DNA of 26,861 nucleotides, taken from Oscillospiraceae bacterium. Its GTDB lineage: Bacteria > Bacillota_A > Clostridia > Oscillospirales > WRJC01. Shown piece after piece: positions 14,992 through 23,065 of the stretch. Each line of letters opens with the position of its first letter. Position 1 is the first letter of the stretch. The position numbers and the translations under genes were made by a program. The notes beneath the pieces are model-generated. The model saw nothing but the letters and a program-made list of their open reading frames with translations. It searched no databases and was not told where the DNA came from. The stretch spans positions 1-26,861 of the forward strand of contig WRJC01000039.1 in assembly GCA_009782405.1 (NCBI GenBank), read 5' to 3'.

Positions 14992-15074
14992 AAGATGCCA
15001 AAAGCAGTTTTCAATGGGGTCGCGGGTTCGACTCCCGCCTTTGACGGGCAGCCCCGACAAAGTCACGGCATCTT
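14992..15074 (+). ncRNA. RNA module 3 with a canonical T-arm-like hairpin
   Basis: Closing stem AAGATGCC (14992-14999) with GGCATCTT (15067-15074). Hairpin one is GCGGG-TTCGACT-CCCGC (15022-15038): a 5-bp stem and a 7-base TTCRANN loop, exactly like a tRNA T arm. Hairpin two is CTTTG (15039-15043) with CAAAG (15058-15062), enclosing GGG-CAG-CCC. The CAGCAA motif is altered here (AAAGCAG at 15001-15007). Confidence 0.65.
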
Positions 15075-15087
15075 GTAAGCAATCAAA

Positions 15088-15150
15088 AAGGCGCGTACAG
15101 CAAACAATACAACATCTTTCAAATGTACGAAGCTTCGGCTTCCGCGCCTT
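15088..15150 (+). ncRNA. RNA module 4
   Basis: Closing stem AAGGCGCG (15088-15095) with CGCGCCTT (15143-15150). CAGCAA at 15098-15103. Branch one: TACA (15096-15099) with TGTA (15124-15127). Branch two: GAAGC-TTCG-GCTTC (15129-15142), a very stable UUCG tetraloop hairpin. Overall a three-way junction like module 1. Confidence 0.65.
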
Positions 15151-15164
15151 GTAAAAAATCAATA

Positions 15165-15225
15165 AAGGCACAAACAGCAATTAACAAATCTCCCTTATTG
15201 GCGGTGTGAGACCCGCATGTGTCTT
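15165..15225 (+). ncRNA. RNA module 5
   Basis: Closing stem AAGGCACA (15165-15172) with TGTGTCTT (15218-15225), one G-U pair. CAGCAA at 15175-15180. Hairpin GCGG (15201-15204), 8-base loop, CCGC (15213-15216). It ends 6 bases before the AGGA ribosome site of the vWA gene, so its folding could affect translation of that gene. Confidence 0.55.
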
Positions 15226-15240
15226 GTTTTTAGGAAAGGA

Positions 15241-16485
15241 ATGAAAATCATGCTGCAATTTTTAAAGAAGCAGGCAAACCGCACACTCACCGAAAACGCT
15301 GCGCTCACCAACATCACAACGGGATCGGATTGCCTTGATCTGTTCGCGACTATCGGCGCGCTGCGCAATGAAGCGGACACGGACCTGCGGCAGAATGTTG
15401 TTACATATATAAAGGCACAGCTTGATACTGATATGAAAGCCCTTGAGGGCGACGGCGCGGTTTCTCTGTTAGGAAAATGGCTGCCTTCGGTCAACGCGCA
15501 CAACGCCGACACAGTGCGTTACGGCAAAATAATCGCCAAGGCTCTGGGTATGACCGAGGCCGAGTACCGCCGCACACTTACCAAACTTCGCGCCCGGATT
15601 GTTATCATTGAAAACAGTTTGCGCGATAAGGATTACACTTTCGATTACGAAAAGCAGCCCTCGAAAGCGATGATGAAATACCGCAAGGCCTTTTTGCGCA
15701 ATGACGGCGAGCGTTACAAGGGTTTCCTTGACCGAGTGGCAAAAAGCGAAGCCAAGTTGCACACCGGCACAGTTTATCCTTATGATGTAATCCGCCCGAT
15801 CCTCTCTGGTTCCATAAACGAAATCGAGCGTCGGAGCGTGGATGTCACATGGAATGCGTTGGAGGATTTCACACAGAGTGAAAACGCACTTGCGGTAATT
15901 GATGGTTCCGGCTCCATGTACGGTTACGGAAGCCCCAAACCCGCAGAGATCGCGCTGTCTTTTGGCGTATATTTCGCCGAGCGCAGTAAGGGGGCATTTG
16001 CAAACCATTTTATCACATTTTCGGGTTAGCCCCGCCTTGTGGAAATCAAGGGTAAGGACATCTTTGAAAAGATTAAGTATTGCATGAGTTTTAACGAAGT
16101 GGCCAATACAAATATTAAAGCTGTATTTGACCTGGTTCTCTCCACAGCTATTGAGCATAAGTTGCCTCAGAACGAACTGCCCGCCACGCTGTACATAATT
16201 TCCGATATGGAGTTTGATTCCTGCGCCGAAAACGCGGATATCACGAACTTCGAGTACGCTCAAAAAGCGTTCGCCGCGCATGGTTATAAGTTGCCCACGG
16301 TGGTTTTTTGGAATGTTCAGAGCCGTAATGAGCAGCATCCGGTCACGTTGAACGAGCAGGGCGTGGTACTGGTCTCCGGTGCGAGCCCCCGCGTGTTTTC
16401 CATGGTTCAATCCGGTAATTTGTCGCCTATGGCGTTTATGTTGGATACGCTGGGGAATGAAAGATATTCTAAGATACAAACATGA
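15241..16485 (+). pseudogene. DUF2828 / Ro60-like vWA protein interrupted by one amber codon
   Basis: The frame from ATG 15241 (AGGA 5 bases upstream; ATG 15250 is an alternative) covers 415 codons to TGA 16483-16485. It is continuous apart from a single TAG at 16027-16029 (codon 263), in the middle of FITFSG*PRLVEIKG. The N-terminal half is helical. The vWA domain starts near residue 215 with the MIDAS motif DGSGS (Asp221, Ser223, Ser225), and continues after the stop with IISDMEFDS and VVFWNVQSR, blocks I recognise from DUF2828. This family shares the helical-repeat plus vWA layout of TROVE/Ro60 proteins, which bind Y RNA and misfolded RNA. The gene follows the RNA array and precedes rtcB. 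It is either an inactivated gene, a readthrough product, or a 262-residue truncated form that lacks most of the vWA domain. Confidence 0.8.
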
Positions 16486-16495
16486 GGATACGTTT

Positions 16496-16594
16496 ATGTT
16501 TTGGAACAAAAATAATAAGCCCGGCTGGTTCGGGTCAATGCTGTTATTGTATTTGCTTCGATGTATTCAGCAATTGTTATTTTTATTGAGATGA
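16496..16594 (+). CDS. 32-residue hydrophobic small protein
   Basis: ATG 16496 follows GAGGATA at 16484-16490 and the frame ends at TGA 16592-16594. The product begins MFWNKNNKPGWFGS and continues as one hydrophobic helix (MLLLYLLRCIQQLLFLLR), so it would insert in or lie on the membrane. It fills the gap between the vWA gene (stop 16485) and rtcB, and its stop codon overlaps the GAGG ribosome site of rtcB, so the two may be translationally coupled. No family is recognised; it could be a coupling leader rather than a functional protein. Confidence 0.45.
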   Translation: MFWNKNNKPGWFGSMLLLYLLRCIQQLLFLLR

Positions 16595-16603
16595 GGAATG
16601 ATT

Positions 16604-17827
16604 ATGATTACAATAAAGGGCACTCACAACACCGCCGTATGTTACACTATCCAACTCGAAGAAACGGCGGAAGAACAAATTAAAACCGTTTGTGATCAAG
16701 AAGCTTTCGCCGATTGTAAAATCCGCATTATGCCGGATGTTCACGCCGGGATGGGCTGCACCATCGGCACGACTATGACAATTGCAGACAAAATTGTTCC
16801 CGGTATGGTGGGAGTCGATATCGGCTGCGGTATGGAAACCGTGCGGTTGGATGTCAGTGAACTTGATTTTGGGCGGCTGGATACGGTTATCCGCAAAAAT
16901 ATTCCATCGGGATTTGATGTGCAAAATCGTCCTCACAAACTGGCGGATGAAATTGATTTGAACAAACTGCGCTGTGTCCGCCATGTCAATCTTCACCGCG
17001 CCGTGCACAGTATCGGCACGCTCGGCGGCGGCAACCACTTCATTGAAGTAGATAAAAGTGAAGACGGTGTTTTATATTTAGTGGTACACTCCGGCAGCCG
17101 TCATCTGGGCTGTGAAGTCGCGGAATATTATCAAACAGAAGGTTATAACGCGCTCTGCGGCAACGCCCAGTTTCAGTTGGAAGAAGTGATCGCCGAACTA
17201 AAGGCACAGGGTCGCGAACAGGAAATCCAAAACACCATAAAATCCCTAAAAGCGCAGACCGCTATCCCTGTGCCTAAGGATTTGGCGTATGTTGAAGGTT
17301 CTTTGTTTGACGATTATATTCATGATATGAAAATCATCCAGAGTTTTGCCGTGCTTAACCGTAAAGCTATGGTGGATACCATCCTCGTCGGTTTGCGACT
17401 CTCCCCGGTTGAACAATTCACTACAATACATAACTATATAGACAATGATACTATGATTCTGCGTAAGGGTTCTGTTTCGGCGAAAGCGGGCGAGAAACTG
17501 CTGATACCCATCAATATGCGCGACGGCAGTCTGATCTGTATCGGCAAAGGGAATCCCGATTGGAACTACTCCGCACCCCATGGTGCTGGTCGTTTAATGA
17601 GCCGCGCCAAAGCGTTCCACGAGCTTTCCATGGAACAATATAAATCGGAAATGAGCGGTATATATTCCACTTGCGTGGTGCCGGACACATTAGACGAATC
17701 TCCCATGGTGTATAAAAGCATGGCTGAGATTGTCGGCCAGATTGACCCCACGGCGGAAATTATCGACAGGATCAAACCGGTATATAATTTCAAAGCGGCG
17801 GAGAAAAAACGGCGACGTAAGACTTGA
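16604..17827 (+). CDS. rtcB: RtcB-family RNA-splicing/repair ligase
   Basis: 407 residues; ATG 16604 is 7 bases from GAGG (16593-16596); an in-frame ATG at 16598 is too close. RtcB joins RNA 2',3'-cyclic phosphate or 3'-phosphate ends to 5'-OH ends using GTP and Mn2+. The active-site blocks are intact: MPDVHAG, the metal-binding Cys75 in VDIGCGM, GGGNHFIEVD, HSGSRHLG and the guanylylated His326 in APHGAGRLMSR. The length and N-terminus (ITIKGTHNTAVCYT) match the compact bacterial group. No archease or RtcA gene is adjacent. It closes a cassette with WYL regulators, the RNA array and a Ro60-like protein, a layout functionally parallel to the RtcR-Rsr-yRNA-RtcBA operons but with different regulators. 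Likely substrates are cleaved tRNAs or the array RNA. Confidence 0.95.
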   Translation: MITIKGTHNTAVCYTIQLEETAEEQIKTVCDQEAFADCKIRIMPDVHAGMGCTIGTTMTIADKIVPGMVGVDIGCGMETVRLDVSELDFGRLDTVIRKNIPSGFDVQNRPHKLADEIDLNKLRCVRHVNLHRAVHSIGTLGGGNHFIEVDKSEDGVLYLVVHSGSRHLGCEVAEYYQTEGYNALCGNAQFQLEEVIAELKAQGREQEIQNTIKSLKAQTAIPVPKDLAYVEGSLFDDYIHDMKIIQSFAVLNRKAMVDTILVGLRLSPVEQFTTIHNYIDNDTMILRKGSVSAKAGEKLLIPINMRDGSLICIGKGNPDWNYSAPHGAGRLMSRAKAFHELSMEQYKSEMSGIYSTCVVPDTLDESPMVYKSMAEIVGQIDPTAEIIDRIKPVYNFKAAEKKRRRKT

Positions 17828-17897
17828 TAGTGAGTACGGATATTCAAAATTATAGTAAAACCTTTAAAACAAATCCATACGGCAAAATCGTTATATT

Positions 17898-18089
17898 GTG
17901 GTTCGTATTAAATGGGGCATTTCTGGGCGCAGAGTTACATACTACTGCGAAGCGGGAAGGATAAACGGCGCTTTGAAAAAAGGTTATATGTGGCTTGTCC
18001 CTGCCAATGCGGAAAAACCCCTTGACGGGCGGTATAAAGAAAACAAAATAAAAGGCGGTGAAAAAAGTGAACAGATTATTGATTGTTGA
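17898..18089 (+). pseudogene. C-terminal part of a small HTH DNA-binding protein
   Basis: The frame from GTG 17898 reads KWGISGRRVTYYCEAGRING and goes on to LVPANAEKPLDGR, the middle and end of the excisionase/MerR-like HTH family; the usual start (ISxKEAAxKW) is missing and there is no ribosome site. It overlaps the first 23 bases of the response-regulator gene. The complementary N-terminal piece of a related protein lies at 12564, on the other side of the WYL-RtcB cassette. The shared region differs in sequence, so the two are paralogous pieces rather than one split gene. Confidence 0.5.
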
Positions 18090-18744
18090 GGACGATGAAA
18101 ACTTGAGCCGTGGAATTGCTTTCGCGTTTGAAAAAGACGGCTATTCCGTCATTTCGGCAAACACGCTAAAAGCCGGACAATTATCTTTTGAACAACAAAA
18201 CATTAATATTGTCATTCTTGACTTAGGATTGCCGGACGGTAACGGCATGGAGTTTTGCCGAAGCATACGCGAAAAATCAAGCACCCCTATCATCATGCTT
18301 ACCGCTTGCGATATGGAAACGGACGAAGTCGCCGGATTGACGGCGGGCGCGGACGATTATGTGACAAAACCGTTTTCGCTTTCCGTGTTACGCGCCCGCG
18401 TGGAAGCAGTATTACGCCGTATGGAAGCAAAAGAAAATCATATTATCCAATCGGGCGGGTATAGGCTTGATACCACCCTTTGTAAATTTTTCAAAAGAAA
18501 CGAAGAAATCACCATAAGCGCGACGGAATTTCGGTTACTCAATTACTTTATCGCAAACGCCGGACAAGTATTGGCAAAGCAACAGATACTTGCCGCATTA
18601 TGGGACAATCAAGGTAATTTCGTTGACGAAAACACGCTTTCGGTAAATATCAGCCGTTTAAGGGCGAAAATTGAGGACGATCCGAAAAAACCAGTAACAT
18701 TAAAAACTATACACGGCATGGGCTATGTTTGGGTAAAGGAGTGA
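18067..18744 (+). CDS. OmpR-family response regulator
   Basis: 225 residues from GTG 18067, which is spaced well from AAAGGCGGTG; an in-frame GTG at 18058 lies in that site. The receiver domain has the acidic pair VEDDE, the phosphorylated Asp52 in LDLGLPDG, Thr in MLTA and Lys in TKPF. The C-terminal winged helix includes ATEFRLLNYF and the wing HGMGYVW. Such regulators next to a short kinase and ABC pair control resistance to peptide antibiotics (BceR/VraR-like in layout). The likely targets are the three palindromes at 19644-19727 before the ABC operon. The kinase gene follows with coupled starts. Confidence 0.93.
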   Translation: MNRLLIVEDDENLSRGIAFAFEKDGYSVISANTLKAGQLSFEQQNINIVILDLGLPDGNGMEFCRSIREKSSTPIIMLTACDMETDEVAGLTAGADDYVTKPFSLSVLRARVEAVLRRMEAKENHIIQSGGYRLDTTLCKFFKRNEEITISATEFRLLNYFIANAGQVLAKQQILAALWDNQGNFVDENTLSVNISRLRAKIEDDPKKPVTLKTIHGMGYVWVKE

Positions 18745-18749
18745 ACGGC

Positions 18750-19667
18750 GTGGGTATATATATTGTTTCTGCCGCCGCAATCGGTTGTTGCGTCTTGACG
18801 GTTTTTCTATGCCGCAGATATGTACGGCGGGCGTTCAATTCCATAGACGCGGTATTAAACCGCGTATTATCAAAGGATAGTTCTTTATCTGCTGAAATAA
18901 CAGGCGAGGACAGAATATCAAAGCTAACACATAAGGCGCACCGCATTACGGATATGTGCGTTTCAGAAGTGGCGCAGACCAAAGAGGAAAAAGAAACGAT
19001 ACAGGGCTTTATTTCGGATATGTCCCACCAGATGAAAACGCCGCTCTCCGGCATTTCCATGTACGCGGATCTATTATTAGAGGGTAATTTGTCGGCTGAC
19101 GAACAAGCGGAGTTTTTATCGCGCATGAAATTAAGCACCGAAAAATTACAATGGATAATGGATAGCCTGATTAAAATGTCGCGGCTTGAAATCGGGGCTA
19201 TTCAACTTGCCCCTGTTGATACGAGTATCAAGCAAACCGTTTCGGACGCCATCGGAAGCGTTATAGCGGCGGCGGCAAAGAAAAACATAAATATAACCGC
19301 AGCAGATTTTCAAGATACGCCGCTTTACCATGACAGGAAATGGACGCGGGAAGTAATTGTCAACATTCTTGAAAACTCGGTGAAATATTCAGCGCCGGAC
19401 GGTGAAATACAAGTATCTGTTGAACCGTTAACGCTCTATACAAAAGTTATCATCACCGACTACGGTATAGGCATTGATAAAAACGACTGGCATTTGATTT
19501 TCAAACGTTTTTACAGAGGGCAAAACGTGAGCGATAAAGAGGGCGCGGGGCTTGGATTGTACCTTGCCGCGCTTATCATGGAAAAGCAGGGCGGCTATAT
19601 AATGGTTGATTCAACACCCGGTAACTTCACTTCATTTTCCCTGTTCTTACAAAACTGTAAGAATTGA
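18750..19667 (+). CDS. Short membrane-bound histidine kinase
   Basis: 305 residues; GTG 18750 is 7 bases from AAAGGAG, which itself spans the end of the response-regulator gene. Only one clear membrane helix (about residues 2-23) is seen, followed by a linker, so there is no extracellular sensor domain. The HisKA box has His93 in SDMSHQMKTPLSG. The ATPase domain shows the N box (NILENSVKYS), DYGIGI and GAGLGLYLA. A kinase with almost no sensor domain next to an ABC transporter usually receives its signal through that transporter. The last 20 codons contain the first of three palindromic operator sites of the downstream operon. Confidence 0.93.
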   Translation: MGIYIVSAAAIGCCVLTVFLCRRYVRRAFNSIDAVLNRVLSKDSSLSAEITGEDRISKLTHKAHRITDMCVSEVAQTKEEKETIQGFISDMSHQMKTPLSGISMYADLLLEGNLSADEQAEFLSRMKLSTEKLQWIMDSLIKMSRLEIGAIQLAPVDTSIKQTVSDAIGSVIAAAAKKNINITAADFQDTPLYHDRKWTREVIVNILENSVKYSAPDGEIQVSVEPLTLYTKVIITDYGIGIDKNDWHLIFKRFYRGQNVSDKEGAGLGLYLAALIMEKQGGYIMVDSTPGNFTSFSLFLQNCKN

Positions 19668-19741
19668 AGCATTAAATCTTACAATTCTGTAAGAAATGAA
19701 CCGCGTTTTGTCAGAAATTTGTAAGAAGCGGGGCTTATAAT
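19644..19741 (+). promoter_or_regulatory. Three phased regulator sites and ABC-operon promoter
   Basis: Site 1: TTCTTACA-AAAC-TGTAAGAA (19644-19663), 8-bp perfect arms. Site 2: TCTTACA-ATTC-TGTAAGA (19677-19694), 7-bp perfect arms. Site 3: a degenerate copy whose right half is TGTAAGAA (19720-19727). Their centres are 32 bp apart each time, three helical turns. A TATAAT at 19736-19741 follows, with no recognisable -35, as expected for an activated promoter where site 3 covers that position. The TTACA-N4-TGTAA core fits what I recall for BceR-type regulators. Confidence 0.75.
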
Positions 19742-19770
19742 AGAAGCACGAACGAAAGGAGCGTTTTTAT

Positions 19771-20447
<677 letters not shown>

Positions 20448-20451
<4 letters not shown>

Positions 20452-22904
20452 GGAATAATAATCAAATTATAATCCGGAAAATAACGGGACGCGCCTTGCG
20501 TTCAGATAAAAGGCGCAACTTTTTTATAATAGCCGCCATTGCGCTGAATGCGTTTATGATTACTTCCGTATTCAGCGTGGGAATTAGCTATTACGAAACA
20601 TTAAAACTCGCCCCTTTCCGCTTAGAAGGTGTATTTGCTCATACTGCCCTTGCCGCCCAAAGCCCGGAAAATACAGAGAAAATATGCTCTCTCAATTATG
20701 TCCGAAGTGCCACAACCACATATCGAGTAGGCATTGGGTATTTGACTGGCTTTGAACAAGGCAGTTTCCTTGCCGCAACAAACGAAGAAAGCTGGCGGTT
20801 TACCCAAACCCCGGTCTATACAAACATTGTGGGAAGTGTTGCGACAGCCGAAAACGAAATTATGCTATCCCGTGCCCATTTTGAACAGATGGGTATAGAC
20901 GAACCGTATATAGGCATGGAAATTCCGATGGAATTTGTCGTAGGGGATTATGCTGCGGGTGAATTTAGCGGGCGATATAGTGAAACGCTCGTCTTGTCCG
21001 CTATTTATACGGAATATGTAAGCCTTAATCCCGGAAACGTCTACACGCCGATATTCGTTTCTGAAGCCTTTGCCGAGCGTTACGGACAACTTAAAACCGA
21101 AAACACGGATGTCAGAATTGTTTTCAAAAACCAAAACCGGGCGGTAGAATACACAAAACGGCTGGCGCAGGATTTGGAACTTGATTATGAGCAAGAAATC
21201 GCCGTTCACCCCGCGCTTTCACAGCAAACGGACACGGGCTTGTCCATTATGGTTATCGCAATAGCAATTATTGTGCTGTTCTTTATGTTCGTGGGATTTT
21301 TGCTGATATATAACGTGATGTATATATCCGTTTCAAAAGATGTGCGGTTTTACGGTTTGTTGAAAACTATGGGAACAACGCCGCGTCAGCTTCGCCGGAT
21401 TGTAAACGGACAAGTACTGCTGATGTATATTGTCGGCTTGCCGATTGGTCTTGCAACGGCGGCATTAACGTCATTCGCACTCGTTCCCGCTATGGGCAGC
21501 GGCACAAGGACAGGGACGATTGTTTCTTTTTCACCCTTGATTTTTATAGGCGGCGCTGTTTTCGCGCTGATTACCGCATATCTCGGCGCTTCCATATCCG
21601 CGCGGAAAGCGGCGAAAGTTTCCCCGATAGACGCAACAAAATACGCGGGTGAACAAAATGTCAATTTGAAACCTCGCACTTCCGCTAACGGAAAACCTTC
21701 CCGCATGGCGTGGCGTAATATGTTCCGTGAACGCAAACGCGCCTTTATCGTATTGCTTAGTTTATTTATGGGAATAACGGTGTTTACTGCGGCGATGGCG
21801 ATTGTAAACAGTACGGATATAGACAGTGATATTGCCTATTGGTACGACCATGACATAATCATATCCGCTATTAACACAGAATCAGATGACTTCGGGATAA
21901 TAGGCATGGACAGGGAATTGATTGATGAGATAGCGGCGTTGCCGGGGGTAAGCGAAGTCAGGGAACAAACTTTAAGTATCGCTTTGTTTGATTATCCGTG
22001 GGAGGCGTTATCGCCGCTTCTTGAAATCACAGGGATAGACAGAACGCACATGGAAGAACTGAATAAAAAAATGGAAACTCCGATTGACATTGAAGCCTTT
22101 GAGCGGGGCGAAATCGCCCTTGCCGATGCCAGAGACGGCTCTATTGCGATGGGTGATATATTTTACGAATATTTCCCCGTCGGAACGGAACTTTATTTTG
22201 AAATAGGTGAGCAAGCGCGGATTCCGATAAATACGAAAATCGCCGGATACCAAATCATGCACAATATGACGAGTAACACAATATCATTCATGTCCGGCGG
22301 GTTAAGCCTAATCATGTCGAACACGTTTTTAGACAGTATCGCGGCTAAGGGTGGAGTAAATCATTTAGGCGTAATGGTTGAGAACGGCATGGAGGAATCG
22401 GTCAACGCCGTTATATCAGCCATAGCGAACGAAAGCGGACTGCCGACAACTTCAGTCTATGAAGCGCGCCGCGCGGGGGAAGAAGCGCGGTTCACAATGT
22501 TTGTGCTTGGCGCGACGATTTCCGGCATATTGGCTTTAATAGGGTTGTTCAACTTCATAAACCTTATATCGGTTGGGCTTCTCACCCGCAAGCGTGAGTT
22601 TGCCGCTCTTGAAAGCGTGGGTATGAGTAAAAAACAGATGCGTCTTATGCTCAGATGGGAGGGAGCGATTTACTGGATATTGACCATCGCCGCTTCCATT
22701 ACAGCGGGAACAGGAATCGCATATGGACTGTTCAGTCTTGTCGCCAATCAAAGCCCGAAGCAGTTTCCGCAATTTAACTATCCGTTCATGCCTGTTGCAA
22801 TAATCTTATGTCTTATTGTTCTGATTTGCACAGTTACGCCGGAAATTTGTTATCGCGACATAAGTAAGATGACGCTCGTGGAAAGATTGAGGGAAACAGA
22901 ATAG
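20448..22904 (+). CDS. FtsX/MacB-type ABC transporter permease
   Basis: 818 residues; ATG 20448 overlaps the ATPase stop by 4 bases. Membrane segments are at about 25-48, a cluster at 265-385 (LIYNVMYISVSKDVRFYGLL is a FtsX block), a further one near 435-455, and a final cluster at 695-810 (LLTRKREFAALESVGMSKKQ). Two large extracytoplasmic regions of about 200 residues lie between. The protein therefore looks like two MacB-PCD/FtsX units in one chain, longer than BceB (about 650). The substrate is unknown; context points to peptide antibiotics. The gene ends in TAG, showing that amber is used as an ordinary stop in this region. Confidence 0.92.
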
Positions 22905-22916
22905 CGCACCGACCAC

Positions 22917-22950
22917 AAAGCGGCAGGCGATATTTCGCCCGCCGCTTTTT
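22917..22950 (+). terminator. Rho-independent terminator of the ABC operon
   Basis: AAAGCGGC-a-GGCG (22917-22929) pairs with CGCC-c-GCCGCTTT (22936-22948), with one internal mismatch, followed by a run of T. It lies 12 bases after the permease stop. Confidence 0.8.
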
Positions 22951-23023
22951 ACATCCCGCGCCCTTGTCGGCTCTCGTTCCGGCGTAATGTCGCGCATATG
23001 ACGTTTTGTTATTGCCCGACATT

Positions 23024-23052
23024 TTGACCCTTTCGATTGTATTACTTATGAA
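23024..23052 (+). promoter_or_regulatory. Possible promoter of the sigma-factor operon
   Basis: TTGACC (23024-23029), 17 bases, TATGAA (23047-23052). The -10 is poor and the leader would be only a few bases, so this is tentative. The rest of the 22951-23065 gap shows only a short inverted repeat (ATGTCG/CGACAT). Confidence 0.3.
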
Positions 23053-23065
23053 AGGAGGTTGCGAT

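Larger units (their letters stand above)
14841..15225 (+). ncRNA. Array of five tandem structured RNA modules
   Basis: The gene-free stretch 14785-15240 holds five consecutive units, each closed by a perfect or near-perfect 8-bp stem and separated by short A-rich linkers of 8, 4, 13 and 14 bases. Unit lengths are 86, 53, 83, 63 and 61 bases. The closing stems differ in sequence from unit to unit while pairing is kept, and all share the outer AAG/CTT end or a close variant. Inside, four units carry CAGCAA starting 2 bases after the 5' stem, plus one or two hairpins (GAAA, TTCG or T-arm-like loops). The array lies between the WYL pair and the vWA gene and ends 6 bases before the ribosome site of the latter. 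It resembles in position the Y RNA genes of Ro60/RtcB operons. The RNA itself is my inference from structure; no family is assigned. Confidence 0.7.

Noticed and set aside
15005..15060. A tRNA gene around the TTCGACT T-arm-like hairpin
   Set aside because: Only the T arm is canonical. No anticodon arm or D arm fits, no acceptor strand pairs right after the T arm, and the hairpin lies within an 8-bp closed unit that has sister units.
14716..15180. 154-residue minus-strand frame across the RNA array
   Set aside because: It has no ribosome site, crosses the end of the WYL gene and the structured RNA, and its composition reflects stem sequences rather than a protein.
14841..15225. CRISPR array or integron attC array
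   Set aside because: Units are 53-86 bases and not identical repeats; the stems differ between units. There are no cas or integrase genes and no spacer-repeat pattern.
16027..16029. Genome-wide reassignment of TAG to an amino acid
   Set aside because: The tmRNA tag and the ABC permease gene end in TAG, and no other in-frame TAG was found in genes of this window.
15469..16509. 346-residue minus-strand frame opposite the vWA gene
   Set aside because: Antisense shadow; the plus strand carries MIDAS and DUF2828 motifs.
12564..18089. A single HTH gene split by insertion of the WYL-RtcB cassette
   Set aside because: The two pieces overlap in the alignment and differ in the overlap, so they come from two paralogues.
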